DNA of 64,000 bases. Source: Halobacillus campisalis (GTDB taxonomy: Bacteria > Bacillota > Bacilli > Bacillales > Halobacillaceae). The position numbers and the translations under genes were made by a program. Location of the stretch: the NCBI RefSeq assembly GCF_030345335.1, contig NZ_JAPVRC010000006.1:1-64000 (forward strand), read 5' to 3'. This document shows positions 7,766 through 17,422 of this stretch, one piece after another (position 1 is the first letter of the stretch; each line of letters begins with the position of its first letter). The notes beneath the pieces are model-generated. The model ran no database searches, had not been told where the DNA came from, and worked only from the letters and a program-made list of their open reading frames with translations.

Positions 7766-8805
7766 TGTTCCACTAAAGCTCCCTTTAGTGGAAGACTCAG
7801 ATTCGAGATATTCGGGCTGTTTCCGTTATGAGTGACAGCGTTGAGAGCTCCGGGAAATCACTCGCTTTCCGTGGGAGCGCAGTGAGCCTCCTCGAGCTAA
7901 CGCTCTCCGGGGTCTCACCAAGCACTCTTTTCCCACAGGAGTCTCGCAATTTCCCGGAGCTCTTTGCGATGATTAGGTGGTACGGAAACACCGATTTCAG
8001 GATGTCAGATGTGCGCTACAGTTATGATAAAAACTTGATATTGAGCGGTTTATCCCTATAAACAAACGCTCACCAAAAAATGAACATGGATAAAGAAGAC
8101 GCACCTTCTTGCAAAAAGGGTTCATTTCTAGCTTGCTTTCACGGAAATGAAAAGTCTATTGGATAGTTAGTTTTTCTAAAACAACCGGTTTAATTATTCT
8201 GCAAACGTTGGTACAAGAGAGTTTCTTCTTCTCATTTCATAGTTCCGTCCCGTAATATAAGTTAGGGGTTTTAGGAATGTGCGAGGCTCCTACCTTTGAA
8301 AGCGGAAGCACTTCGTTCAGCGGTGTATGGACTGGACTGAGATGGCGGAGATAAAAATAATTCAAAGAACAGTATAAGGGGGTTCGTTCATCTCATATCG
8401 ATTGGTGTGGTTGGGAAGTGCGAGACTCCCTTTGTAAAAGCGGAAGCGCTTCGTTCAGCGGCGTATGGACTGGACTGAGCTGGAGGAGATAAAGGAAACA
8501 CGAAGAACGAAGAGATTCGATGTTGACTTATCGTACAGAAGTGAAGGAAGTCTCAGTAGCCGCTAAGCGCTGGAGCTGGATAGTCCCCCATAAGGTTTAT
8601 GATTGGAACCACGCCCTAGACTAATATAAGTGTAAGAAGTGGGAGAAGGATGTAGGCGAGATCCCACAGGGCTGCAAGCCCGAGGAAGCTCGCCACTTCC
8701 CCCACAGGAAAGCGAGTAGCTTCCCAACCACACCAGACTCTCATTGTGGCCACGAACCCTGGTTATCTCGAAACTGAGTCTTAAAGTATCCTGCCATATA
8801 GTTTA
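7766..8805 (+). repeat. Composite intergenic repeat, copy 2 (two middle modules)
   Basis: A non-coding element with terminal repeats AAGACTCAGATTCGAGA (7792-7808) and TCTCGAAACTGAGTCTT (8766-8782). The left part (7845-7960) is an inverted copy of the GC-rich hairpin module found in forward orientation at 8635-8735. Two copies of a middle module (TTCAGCGGYGTATGGACTGG at about 8316 and 8457) lie between. The palindrome CCACTAAAG-ctcc-CTTTAGTGG borders the left end. It fills the whole gap between the bdbC terminator and hmoB. Apparent reading frames here are by-products of the repeat. Confidence 0.85.
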
Positions 8806-8957
8806 AGAACATTTTTTCAAGGTTTCTATATCGAAACTTTTTTCTCAACAAAAATGTCTAACAAATTGATATACAACTTGATAGACATTTCAGAATGTAT
8901 TTTTAAGTTTTTGATCGGAACGGAAACAGTTAGACTTAGTGACGAATACTTTTTCTG

Positions 8958-9464
8958 TTAATCTTCTAATTGAATCATTTGGTATTTAGTAATGTAAGGT
9001 TTGCCATCAATGAATGATGGTTTTTCTTTATGTTTAGGTCCAGAGTTTTCATGAGCTTTCTCGAACTCCTGGGAATTTTTCCAATCTTCAAAGCATTGTT
9101 CATTACGCCATTGCGTAAAAACAACATAAGTGTTTCCTTTAACTGGTCTTAAAATTCGAATGGCTTGAAAGCCCTCCATACTTTCGACGCTTCCCGCGCG
9201 TTTTTTGAATCGGTCTTCGAAAACAGGGCGTCCTTCGTCTGAAACAGGGATATTATTCATAACTACAAAACCTGACTCTTCAACATCACCTACAGCCTCC
9301 ACTACTTCGTAATCTCGACCTTCCGCAAAAACCGGCTCTTCCTCACCTTCATAGTAAGCCACCGTTTTGTCCTGGTCTTGCATGAAGTAAAGTGCAGCCT
9401 TTTTGTTTTCTTTCTCTAGCTTTGCTAAATAGTTTAGGGTACCATTTGTCATAGATACTTTCAT
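8958..9464 (-). CDS. hmoB: Heme-degrading monooxygenase HmoB (IsdG-type)
   Basis: A 168-residue protein with a variable N-terminal half and a C-terminal ABM/IsdG-like ferredoxin-fold domain (about 70-165). The domain carries NNIPVSDEGRPVFEDRFKKR and the heme-pocket pattern WRNEQCFEDWKNSQEFEKAH. It matches B. subtilis HmoB (YhgC) in length and in position next to pbpF and hemEHY. The family opens heme with reductant and releases iron. Here it sits beside the heme biosynthesis genes but is transcribed in the opposite direction. The start has a GGAGATAAC ribosome site. Confidence 0.88.
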   Translation of the reverse strand: MKVSMTNGTLNYLAKLEKENKKAALYFMQDQDKTVAYYEGEEEPVFAEGRDYEVVEAVGDVEESGFVVMNNIPVSDEGRPVFEDRFKKRAGSVESMEGFQAIRILRPVKGNTYVVFTQWRNEQCFEDWKNSQEFEKAHENSGPKHKEKPSFIDGKPYITKYQMIQLED

Positions 9465-9555
9465 AGTGTTATCTCCTTTCCTGCATCAAGTTAAGTGTAG
9501 CAAGTGGAGACATTGAACTGCAAGTTTGAACTTACATGATAAGAGAGGATGCAAG

Positions 9556-11721
9556 ATGCTGAAAATTAAACAAAAAATACTTCTGATACCGGATTGGTTG
9601 AAAAAATACAAGTGGCCACTATTCGTTGTGCTCGGGCTTTTTTTATTGACGATGATAGGGTTCCTCGTGATTCTTCAAGGCGGGAGATTTATTGTAAAAG
9701 ATACTGAACTTGTTTTGGATGCGTCTACAACTATTGAAACAGTGGATGGGGAAGTTATCGAAAGGGTTTATACGCAGAACAGGACGTTGATTGATCATGA
9801 GGAGATACCTGACCATGTGAAAGATGCGTTTGTAGCGGTCGAAGATTCTCGCTTCTATGAACACTCGGGAGTCGACTTCAAATCGATTTTACGGGCTGTC
9901 TATCGTGATGTCATTACAATGAGCAAAGCAGAAGGGGCGAGTACCATTACCCAACAGCTGGCGAAGAATCTTTTTTTGACGAATGAAAAATCCTGGATGC
10001 GCAAAACTAAAGAGGTTATGGCTGCTATTCAATTAGAACGAGAATATACGAAAGATGAGATTCTGGAATTGTACTTGAATACGATTTATTTCGGAAGTGG
10101 AGCTTATGGAGTAGAAGCAGCCTCAAAAGAATATTTCAATACATCAGTTACTGAACTTTCTGTTACCCAGGGGGCCTTATTAGCTGGGCTGCCAAAAGCT
10201 CCTAATTCTTACTCTCCCTTTGATAATCCTGAGGCGTCATTGGATAGGCGGAATGTCGTTCTGGGAAGGATGGAGGCTACGGGTGTGCTCGATGCTGAAG
10301 AAATGGTCAGTATGCAAGGTGCTACACTCGGTACTGAAGCACGTGAAGATAGTGGAGAAAGCTGGACGAACAGCTATGTAGACTTAGTGATTCGCGAAGC
10401 TGCAGAACGTTATCATATTTCACGTGAGGAGCTAAAACGAGGAGGATACCAGGTCACTGTAGAAATGGACCCCGAGATCCAAGAAATTGCCTCTAATTAT
10501 ATGAAAGAGGGTGAGTTTGCCCCTGGCTCTCAACCTGAGGTAGAAGGTGCTTTCACCCTCATGGACAAGTCCACAGGTGCATTAGTAGCCGCTGTAGGAG
10601 GGCGTGATTATAATCATGGTGAACTGAATCGCGTAACTTCTGAAAAACAGCCAGGGTCGGTCATCAAGCCTTTATCCGTTTATGGTCCTGCATTGATGAC
10701 TGACACGTACATTCCTTTTTCATTGCTAGTCGATGAGCCGCGTAGTTATGGCGATTATAAGCCAAGGAATTATGATGGAAAATATGAGGGTCTCACATCC
10801 TTGTATCAGTCCATTGTCGATTCTAAAAATGCTCCGGCCGTTTGGCTGCTCGATCAAATGGGAATCTCCTATTCGAAGGAGTATTTGAATAAGCTCGGTC
10901 TCGAAACAGAAGACGAAGGTCTTTCTATTGCTTTAGGCGGCCTTTCCAGAGGTTATACTCCTTTGCAAATTACGGAAGCTTATCGCAGCTTTGTGAATAG
11001 TGGAAGTACAGCAGAAGGATATACGATTCAGCAAATTTCGAACCGCCAAGGTGAAGTAATTCACGAACATGAACGAAGTGAAACGAAAGTGTTCAACGAT
11101 GAGACAGCATGGGAAATGACGCAGATGCTTGAAACTACTGTCCAATCTGGGACTGCTTCCTCAGGTGCTTATTCTAAAGCGCTGGCAGGTAAAACAGGGA
11201 CCCAGCAGCACCCTTCAGTTGAAGGGGAGAATAAAGATGTGTGGTTCGCTGGATATACGCCTGATTATGTAGGATCTTTATGGATGGGCTATGATCAGGC
11301 AGGGGAGGATTTTTATCTCACAGGCGGAAGTTCATATCCGACATCTTTAATGAAAGATATTTTAACAGAAGTTGACCGCGCAAAAGGTATGACGGCCGAT
11401 TTCAAAAAACCAGATGGGCTTGAAGAGCTGCCTGAACCTATCAAACTACCAAAGATTACGGATGCAGAAGGATCTGTAAGCTTTGGAGGACTTAGCCTAG
11501 TGTCAGCCTCCATCAGCTGGACTGCTTCAGAGGATGAACGTATAGTTTATCGTTTGTATGAGGAGGGGCAAAACAAGAGACTTGTGGGAGAAGTAACAGG
11601 TGAAGGGGAATATGAGCTGAATTTTGTCAGTTTATTTAATAATCACTCGTATGTCATCGTTCCATATGACCCTTTGACGGGACTTGAAGGAGAAGCCTCC
11701 AATCCAGTGGAGCTTGATTGA
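9556..11721 (+). CDS. pbpF: Penicillin-binding protein 2C (class A PBP)
   Basis: A 721-residue bifunctional peptidoglycan synthase. It has one N-terminal membrane anchor (about 20-42), a GT51 glycosyltransferase domain with EDSRFYEHSGVD (catalytic E96) and the later TITQQLAKNLFL motif, then a transpeptidase domain. Transpeptidase motifs are S368-V-I-K, SKN (around VDSKNAPAVW) and K546-T-G. A short fibronectin-like tail follows (about 640-720). Start chosen at ATG 9556 with AGAGGA six bases upstream. It lies just upstream of hemE, as in B. subtilis. PBP2c acts in vegetative wall and spore wall synthesis. Confidence 0.92.
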   Translation: MLKIKQKILLIPDWLKKYKWPLFVVLGLFLLTMIGFLVILQGGRFIVKDTELVLDASTTIETVDGEVIERVYTQNRTLIDHEEIPDHVKDAFVAVEDSRFYEHSGVDFKSILRAVYRDVITMSKAEGASTITQQLAKNLFLTNEKSWMRKTKEVMAAIQLEREYTKDEILELYLNTIYFGSGAYGVEAASKEYFNTSVTELSVTQGALLAGLPKAPNSYSPFDNPEASLDRRNVVLGRMEATGVLDAEEMVSMQGATLGTEAREDSGESWTNSYVDLVIREAAERYHISREELKRGGYQVTVEMDPEIQEIASNYMKEGEFAPGSQPEVEGAFTLMDKSTGALVAAVGGRDYNHGELNRVTSEKQPGSVIKPLSVYGPALMTDTYIPFSLLVDEPRSYGDYKPRNYDGKYEGLTSLYQSIVDSKNAPAVWLLDQMGISYSKEYLNKLGLETEDEGLSIALGGLSRGYTPLQITEAYRSFVNSGSTAEGYTIQQISNRQGEVIHEHERSETKVFNDETAWEMTQMLETTVQSGTASSGAYSKALAGKTGTQQHPSVEGENKDVWFAGYTPDYVGSLWMGYDQAGEDFYLTGGSSYPTSLMKDILTEVDRAKGMTADFKKPDGLEELPEPIKLPKITDAEGSVSFGGLSLVSASISWTASEDERIVYRLYEEGQNKRLVGEVTGEGEYELNFVSLFNNHSYVIVPYDPLTGLEGEASNPVELD

Positions 11722-11831
11722 ATCCTGTGAAAGAATGCACAAATTCGTGACAAACACATCGTTTTTCTATACACATCGCAGATTTATAGTTATAGTGGAA
11801 GCGGATAAGTGCCTAAAAGGAGTTAATTACT

Positions 11832-12869
11832 ATGTCAAAACCATTTAATGATACGATTCTAAAAGCTTTCCGAGGTGAGTCGACAAATCATACTCCCGTC
11901 TGGTTCATGCGCCAGGCAGGGCGTTCTCAACCGGAATACAGAAAGTTGAAAGAAAAATATTCTTTGTTTGAAATTACTCACCAGCCAGAGCTGGGTGCAT
12001 ATGTGACAAGACTGCCTGTGGAACAATACGATGTAGATGCAGCGATTCTTTACAAAGACATAATGACACCTCTGCCTGCTATTGGTGTAGATGTGGAAAT
12101 CCAAAAAGGCATAGGCCCAGTCATCGATAACCCTGTGCGGAGCAAAGCGGATATAGAAAAGCTGGGAAGCATCGACCCAGAAGAGGATGTATCCTACGTT
12201 ATGGATACTATTCGTTTATTGACAAAAGAGCAGTTGAATGTTCCTCTGATTGGTTTTTCCGGAGCTCCCTTCACACTTGCAAGCTACATGATTGAGGGCG
12301 GTCCTTCAAAGAATTATAATAAGACGAAGGCGTTGATGTATAGCGAGCCTCACACTTGGTTCATGCTTATGGACAAGTTAGCCGAAACAACAATTACTTA
12401 TGCCCGCGCGCAGGTCGCAGCCGGAGCGAGTGCCATCCAAATTTTCGATTCATGGGTTGGGGCTCTGAATGTAGAGGATTACCGAACGTTCATCAAGCCT
12501 GTTATGGAGAGAATTTTCACAGAGCTGCGTTCGACAGGAGTCCCGCTGATTTTGTTTGGTGTAGGCGCCAGACATCTGGCGTTAGAGTGGAACGATCTTC
12601 CTGTTGATGTAGTCGGCTTAGATTGGAGACTCTCAATTAAAGAGGCGAGAGACATGGGGATTACGAAACCTTTACAAGGAAACCTGGATCCTTCTATTCT
12701 TCTTTCAGATTGGGAAGTAATTGAGATGAGAGCGAAACAGATCATTGATGAAGGAAAAGCTCACCCAAGCCACATCTTCAACCTTGGCCATGGGGTCACG
12801 CCAGACATTGAACCAGAAACATTAAAACGCTTGACCAAGCTCATTCACGATTATTCAAAAAAGAATTAA
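11832..12869 (+). CDS. hemE: Uroporphyrinogen decarboxylase HemE
   Basis: A 345-residue enzyme that converts uroporphyrinogen III to coproporphyrinogen III. The N-terminal signature [14 protein letters not shown], the [16 protein letters not shown] block and [10 protein letters not shown] at the C-terminus are all present. AAAGGAG precedes the ATG. It is the first of three tightly spaced heme genes (14 bases to hemH). Length and motifs are normal. Confidence 0.96.
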   Translation: MSKPFNDTILKAFRGESTNHTPVWFMRQAGRSQPEYRKLKEKYSLFEITHQPELGAYVTRLPVEQYDVDAAILYKDIMTPLPAIGVDVEIQKGIGPVIDNPVRSKADIEKLGSIDPEEDVSYVMDTIRLLTKEQLNVPLIGFSGAPFTLASYMIEGGPSKNYNKTKALMYSEPHTWFMLMDKLAETTITYARAQVAAGASAIQIFDSWVGALNVEDYRTFIKPVMERIFTELRSTGVPLILFGVGARHLALEWNDLPVDVVGLDWRLSIKEARDMGITKPLQGNLDPSILLSDWEVIEMRAKQIIDEGKAHPSHIFNLGHGVTPDIEPETLKRLTKLIHDYSKKN

Positions 12870-12882
12870 GAGGTGAACGATA

Positions 12883-13818
12883 ATGGAAAAGAAACAAGTA
12901 GGTTTACTCGTAATGGCGTATGGAACGCCTTATAAGGAAGAAGATTTAGAAAGATACTACACTCACATTCGCAGAGGTCGAAAACCCACTGAAGAAATGC
13001 TTGAGGATCTGCGTGATCGTTACAACGCAATTGGAGGCATTTCACCATTAGCCCGAATTACAGACGACCAAGCACTTGCTTTACAAAATACATTAAATGA
13101 AGAACAGGACGACATCGAGTTTAAAATGTATTTAGGCTTAAAGCATATTGAACCTTTCGTAGAGGATGCTGTTCAGCAAATGGCGGATGATGGAATTACT
13201 GAAGCTGTTTCTATCGTTTTAGCCCCCCATTATTCAACATATAGCGTGAAGTCCTATAATGGAAGAGCCCAAGAAGAAGCGGAAAAGCATGGAATTACTA
13301 TACGTTCTGTAGAAAGCTGGTATGATGCACCCGGCTTCATTGACTATTGGAGCGAACAGATTTTAGCGGAGTACGAGAAAATGCCTGAAGAAGAAAAAGA
13401 TCTTGCTTGTTTAGTAGTGTCAGCGCACAGTCTGCCGAAAAAAATATTAGAAGGCGGAGATCCGTATCCTGATCAACTGAAAAAAACGGCTGAAATGATT
13501 TCTGAAGAAACGGGAATCAAACAATATGAAATCGGATGGCAGAGTGAAGGGAATACACCTGATCCATGGTTAGGTCCGGACGTTCAAGATCTCACTCGTG
13601 ATCTTTTTAATGAAAAAGGCTATCGTACTTTTGTATATGCCCCTGTAGGTTTTGTATCGGATCATCTAGAAGTGCTCTATGATAACGATTATGAATGTAA
13701 AGTCGTCTGCCATGAAATCGGTGCAGACTATTATCGCCCGGCAATGCCGAATACCCACCCTAAATTTATCCGTACGTTAGCAGGCGTAGTTCTTTCTAAA
13801 ATGGAAGAGCAGGTTTAA
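12883..13818 (+). CDS. hemH: Ferrochelatase HemH (coproporphyrin ferrochelatase, CpfC)
   Basis: A 311-residue enzyme that inserts iron into the porphyrin. The conserved histidine lies in SAHSLPKKI (about residue 183) and the acidic metal-path glutamate in a [14 protein letters not shown] motif (about residue 264). In Firmicutes this enzyme acts on coproporphyrin III, and its product passes to the HemQ step. RBS AGAGGTG precedes the ATG. Its stop codon overlaps the hemY start by one base (TAATG), so the two genes are translationally coupled. Confidence 0.96.
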   Translation: MEKKQVGLLVMAYGTPYKEEDLERYYTHIRRGRKPTEEMLEDLRDRYNAIGGISPLARITDDQALALQNTLNEEQDDIEFKMYLGLKHIEPFVEDAVQQMADDGITEAVSIVLAPHYSTYSVKSYNGRAQEEAEKHGITIRSVESWYDAPGFIDYWSEQILAEYEKMPEEEKDLACLVVSAHSLPKKILEGGDPYPDQLKKTAEMISEETGIKQYEIGWQSEGNTPDPWLGPDVQDLTRDLFNEKGYRTFVYAPVGFVSDHLEVLYDNDYECKVVCHEIGADYYRPAMPNTHPKFIRTLAGVVLSKMEEQV

Positions 13819-15218
13819 TGGTGGAACAAAAGAAAGTAGTTATAATAGGCGGCGGAATCTCCGGATTGACCGCTGCCTATTACTTACAAAAAGACAAGCG
13901 AGAAAAACAGCTCCCTCTTGACATTAAACTTTACGAAGCGAGCGGTCATCTGGGTGGGAAGATTGAAACCGTTAAACGGGATGGATTCACTATTGAAAGA
14001 GGGCCGGATTCATTCTTAGAGCGTAAAAAAAGTGCGGGAAGGCTTGCACGCGAAGTCGGTCTTGAAGACCAAATGGTTCCGAACGGAACAGGACAGGCTT
14101 ATATTCTAGTCAAAGAAAAACTTCATAAAATGCCGAGCGGATCGTTCATGGGAGTACCTACTCGAATCCGTCCTTTTCTATTCTCTAGTTTATTCTCCCC
14201 GGCTGGTAAAGCTCGAGCGGCAATGGATTTAGTGAAGTCTAAAAAACAAATCGAGCATGATCAATCTCTTGGACTTTTTTTCAGAAGAAGGTTGGGAAAC
14301 CAAGTGGTCGAAAACCTGATTGAACCGCTGCTCTCAGGTATATATGCAGGAGATATCGACGAATTAAGCCTGCAATCCACCTTTCCGAACTTTTATGATC
14401 TAGAACAAGAATACGGCAGTCTGATTAAAGGGTTGAGAAAAACTGTATCTAAACCTCCAAAAAACAAGCCTAAGCCGAGCATGTTCCGTACTTTTGAAAA
14501 TGGGTTGTCCTCGTTAGTGGAGGCGGTGGAAGAACAGTTGAGTCCAGGCGTTGTACAGGTGAATACAGGAGTCGATCATATTGAGCGTAAGGGTGACACC
14601 TATCACTTGCTCTTAAGCGATGGGACAGCTGACAAAGCTGATGCTGTGATTATTGCAGCTCCCTATTTTGCTGCCCAGCGGATGCTTTCCCAGTATGAGT
14701 TCATGAACAAGTTAAAAGAGATGAAAGCCACATCAGTAGCTAACGTAGCGATGGCTTTTGATGCGGCTGCCATTAGTAAAGACATCGATGGTACAGGTTT
14801 CGTCGTTTCCAGGAACAGCAAGTTTAGGATTACAGCGTGTACATGGACGCATAAAAAATGGCCCCATTCTACACCGGAAGGCAAAGTAATGCTGCGCTGT
14901 TACGTAGGTAAACCAGATGACCAGGAAGTAGTAAACTTAACTGATGAAGAAATTACTGAGATTGCACTCCATGATTTGAGTCAAATCATGGACATAAATA
15001 CGCAACCTGATTTTTCAGTAGTTACAAGATGGCATGATTCGATGCCGCAGTATGCTGTCGGTCATAAAGATCGCCTGCAAGAGGTGACCGATCACCTCGA
15101 ACGAGAGCTCCCAGGTATTTATCTTGCCGGAGGCTCTTACCGTGGCATAGGTCTTCCTGATTGTATTGATCAAGGTGAAGTCGCAGTAGAACAGGTGCTC
15201 AAACAACTAAAACTTTAA
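13818..15218 (+). CDS. hemY: Coproporphyrinogen III oxidase HemY (CgoX)
   Basis: A 466-residue soluble FAD enzyme. The dinucleotide-binding motif GGGISGLTAAYYL is near the N-terminus (about 11-23) with a following acidic residue at the end of beta 2 (KLYEAS). The C-terminal FAD motif is GIYLAGGSYRGIGLPDCIDQG. It oxidises coproporphyrinogen III to coproporphyrin III in the Gram-positive pathway. It is the last gene of hemEHY and is followed by a terminator. In B. subtilis the next genes are yhgD-yhgE; here they are replaced by a LacI regulator. Confidence 0.95.
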   Translation: MVEQKKVVIIGGGISGLTAAYYLQKDKREKQLPLDIKLYEASGHLGGKIETVKRDGFTIERGPDSFLERKKSAGRLAREVGLEDQMVPNGTGQAYILVKEKLHKMPSGSFMGVPTRIRPFLFSSLFSPAGKARAAMDLVKSKKQIEHDQSLGLFFRRRLGNQVVENLIEPLLSGIYAGDIDELSLQSTFPNFYDLEQEYGSLIKGLRKTVSKPPKNKPKPSMFRTFENGLSSLVEAVEEQLSPGVVQVNTGVDHIERKGDTYHLLLSDGTADKADAVIIAAPYFAAQRMLSQYEFMNKLKEMKATSVANVAMAFDAAAISKDIDGTGFVVSRNSKFRITACTWTHKKWPHSTPEGKVMLRCYVGKPDDQEVVNLTDEEITEIALHDLSQIMDINTQPDFSVVTRWHDSMPQYAVGHKDRLQEVTDHLERELPGIYLAGGSYRGIGLPDCIDQGEVAVEQVLKQLKL

Positions 15219-15225
15219 ATCTGAT

Positions 15226-15263
15226 GGAGCCAGAGACGTTAGGCGTTTCTGGCTCCAATAATT
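15226..15263 (+). terminator. Terminator of hemEHY
   Basis: GGAGCCAGA pairs with TCTGGCTCC (15226-15256), followed by AATAATTT. The T-tract is weak, but the hairpin is seven bases past the stop codon. Confidence 0.7.
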
Positions 15264-15304
15264 TCCTCCTTGCATAATTATGTCACTCTTAGTATGATTT
15301 GTTA

Positions 15305-15318
15305 TGAAAACGATTTCA
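15305..15318 (+). promoter_or_regulatory. cre-like operator upstream of the LacI gene
   Basis: TGAAAACGATTTCA fits the cre consensus TGWAANCGNTNWCA at every fixed position and has the central CG of LacI/GalR operators. It lies 28 bases before the start codon. It could serve CcpA or autoregulation by the LacI protein encoded next. Confidence 0.65.
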
Positions 15319-15345
15319 AAATGTAGCTGAGCAGGAGGAGTTATA

Positions 15346-16365
15346 ATGGCTACCATTGAAGATGTGGCGAAATTGGCGGGTCTGTCACGAACGACCGTGT
15401 CTCGTGTTATCAATAATCAACCATATGTAACGGAAGAAAAGAAGATAAAAATCAACGAAGCGATGAAAGAGCTTGGCTATGTTCCAAACTCTTCCGCTCG
15501 ACGTTTACGAAGCCAGCGTACGGAAACCATTGCTGTTTTATTACCGCGGGTAACCAATCCTTTTTTCGGTCAATTAATCGAATCATTAGAACAGAAGGCC
15601 TCCGATTACGGTTACCAGGTGATAGTTTGCCAGACACATGATAAGAAATATAAAGAATTAGATTACTTGCAGCTATTAAAAACAAAGCAAGTTGATGGAG
15701 TGATTATGGCTTCTTTGACGAATGAGTGGATGGACATTGAACCTTTTCTTGACTCTGGGCCGATTGTTTTGTGTAACGAATACATGGAGACACAAGACGT
15801 AACGATGATACATATCGATCACAAGCAGGCAGCTTACGATGCTGCCCTTCATCTTATTGAACAAGGCTGCCGGCGTATCGCTTATGCTAGTGGCGGACGG
15901 GAAACGTACATTAGCAAGCAGCGGAAGATCGGGTTTTGCGATGCATTGAGAGAACATAATATGTGGTTATCAAAAGAATTGGAAATCAATGAGGTATTAG
16001 ACGTAGGGGATGGACAAACGACTTTTCAATATTTGAAAGTACACCAACCCGAAGTTGACGGCATTTTCACAGGTTCAGATGAAGTAGCTGCAGGGATCGT
16101 ATACGCCGCTTCCAAGGAGGGATGGAGAATTCCTGAGGATCTGGCGGTGGTCGGTTTTGATAACCAGATGCTGTCTTTGCTTATGGTGCCGGCAATTACC
16201 ACTATTGAGCAGCCAGTAGAGCAAATAGCTTCAAAAACCATTCAAGTTCTAGTGGATCAAATTAAAAATAAGCTGTCGGCACCTACTCAGAGGTTTGTTT
16301 ACCCATATGAATTAATAAAGAGAAAGTCGACCGACTGTAATACTGTAAAGAAAACCGCTCGTTAA
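15346..16365 (+). CDS. LacI family transcriptional regulator
   Basis: A 339-residue repressor. It has an N-terminal LacI helix-turn-helix (TIEDVAKLAGLSRTTVSRVI, about residues 3-22), a hinge helix (PNSSARRLRSQ, about 47-57) and a periplasmic-binding-protein-like effector domain (about 62-330). It is not CcpA: its effector domain differs and no HPr-contact pattern is evident. It stands alone as a transcription unit between terminators, so its targets cannot be inferred from neighbours. RBS GGAGGAG. The cre-like palindrome upstream may be its own operator. Confidence 0.85.
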   Translation: MATIEDVAKLAGLSRTTVSRVINNQPYVTEEKKIKINEAMKELGYVPNSSARRLRSQRTETIAVLLPRVTNPFFGQLIESLEQKASDYGYQVIVCQTHDKKYKELDYLQLLKTKQVDGVIMASLTNEWMDIEPFLDSGPIVLCNEYMETQDVTMIHIDHKQAAYDAALHLIEQGCRRIAYASGGRETYISKQRKIGFCDALREHNMWLSKELEINEVLDVGDGQTTFQYLKVHQPEVDGIFTGSDEVAAGIVYAASKEGWRIPEDLAVVGFDNQMLSLLMVPAITTIEQPVEQIASKTIQVLVDQIKNKLSAPTQRFVYPYELIKRKSTDCNTVKKTAR

Positions 16366-16396
16366 TGATGAGCAACTGAAAAAGTGTTTTTTAATC

Positions 16397-16446
16397 AAAA
16401 AGGGAGAAGGACACCTACTATATTCAGGTGTCTTCTCTCTTTTATA
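16397..16446 (+). terminator. Terminator of the LacI regulator gene
   Basis: AAAAGGGAGA-AGGACACCT pairs with AGGTGTC-TTCTCTCTTTT across an eight-base loop, ending in T residues. It lies about 32 bases past the stop codon. Confidence 0.85.
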
Positions 16447-16508
16447 CTATTTGAACATATTACCACTCATTTTTGGGAATTATTTTTTATATTAACTCCC
16501 TATTTTTT

Positions 16509-17320
16509 AAAACTTGATTTCGAGAGGTTCGGGCTGTTTCCGCCACAAAAATAGTGCTTGAAGTTCCGGGAAATCACTCGCTTTCCATGGGCGTACGGTG
16601 AGCTTCCTCGGGCTAACGCCCTGCGGGATCTCCTCCTGTACTTTTCTGCCATAGGAGTCTCGCAATTTCCCGGACCTTCTTGCGTTTTTTAGGTTCACGG
16701 AAACATCTGAGACAATGCTTTGAGTGAAGTACAGCTATTTTGAGTGGCAACGACAAGTCGCCCCATTTCTAATACCCCATTACAACAATTTGTTTTTTCA
16801 TGGCTACATGTTTATTGTCTAATAGGTTATGTCACAGTCGCTTAATTGCTATTGTCTTCCTGGATAAGATTAATTGTGATCCATTTCAAGAAAATGTATA
16901 GCTCAAGGGGCGGAGGAAAACGGTAAGATTCCTTATTAAAAAGCGAAAGTACTTCGTCCAGCGGCGTTTGGACTAAACTGAGCTGGCGGAGAGAAAGAAA
17001 ACAAGAACAAAGTGCCTAGACTTACCAGTCTTGTTAGTCGCTAAGCGCTATAGCCGGAATACGGGGCTTAGATGAGAACTCAAAAGTCTTTTCTATTCCA
17101 ATGCCAGGGGGTTCGTTCTTTACATTTCGCATGGGATGGTTGGGAAGCTAGGAGACTCCCGTGGGAGAAGGAGGTAGGCGAGATCCCACAGGGCTTTAGC
17201 CCGAGGAGCTCGCCAGTTCCCCCACAGGGAAGCGAGTAGCTTCCCAACCACCCCTGACTGGCAACAAACCCAGCTTGTCTCGAAAACAAGTCTTCCACAA
17301 TCCTGCCATATTGTTGAATG
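16509..17320 (+). repeat. Composite intergenic repeat, copy 3
   Basis: The left terminal repeat is degenerate (16509-16525) and the right one is at 17278-17294 (TCTCGAAAACAAGTCTT). The inverted hairpin module is at 16565-16675, one middle module at about 16958-17000, and the forward hairpin module at 17138-17240. It fills the gap between the LacI terminator and the 3' end of yhfH. No transposase is present; the several short reading frames here are repeat by-products. Confidence 0.83.
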
Positions 17321-17349
17321 ATTATCATGTAATATACAAACATTTTCCA

Positions 17350-17378
17350 AAAAAAAAAAGCAGCTTAACAGCCGCTTG
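17350..17378 (-). terminator. Terminator of yhfH
   Basis: On the minus strand AAGCGGC pairs with GCTGCTT around TGTTAA, followed by ten T residues. It lies 46 bases past the yhfH stop codon. Confidence 0.82.
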
Positions 17379-17422
17379 AAAGATTTAATGTTCAGAAAAA
17401 CTAGATTTGTGGAATACTATGA

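Noticed and set aside
7828-8061. 77-codon open frame in repeat copy 2
   Set aside because: It reads through the inverted hairpin module; similar frames occur in other copies on either strand, with no ribosome site and a product made of repeat translation.
16507-16698. 63-codon open frame in repeat copy 3 (minus strand)
   Set aside because: Translation of the repeat module; the reading frame is not kept between copies.
17080-17350. Two overlapping minus-strand frames of 87 and 76 codons
   Set aside because: Both come from the forward hairpin module of repeat copy 3 and lie in different frames of the same sequence.
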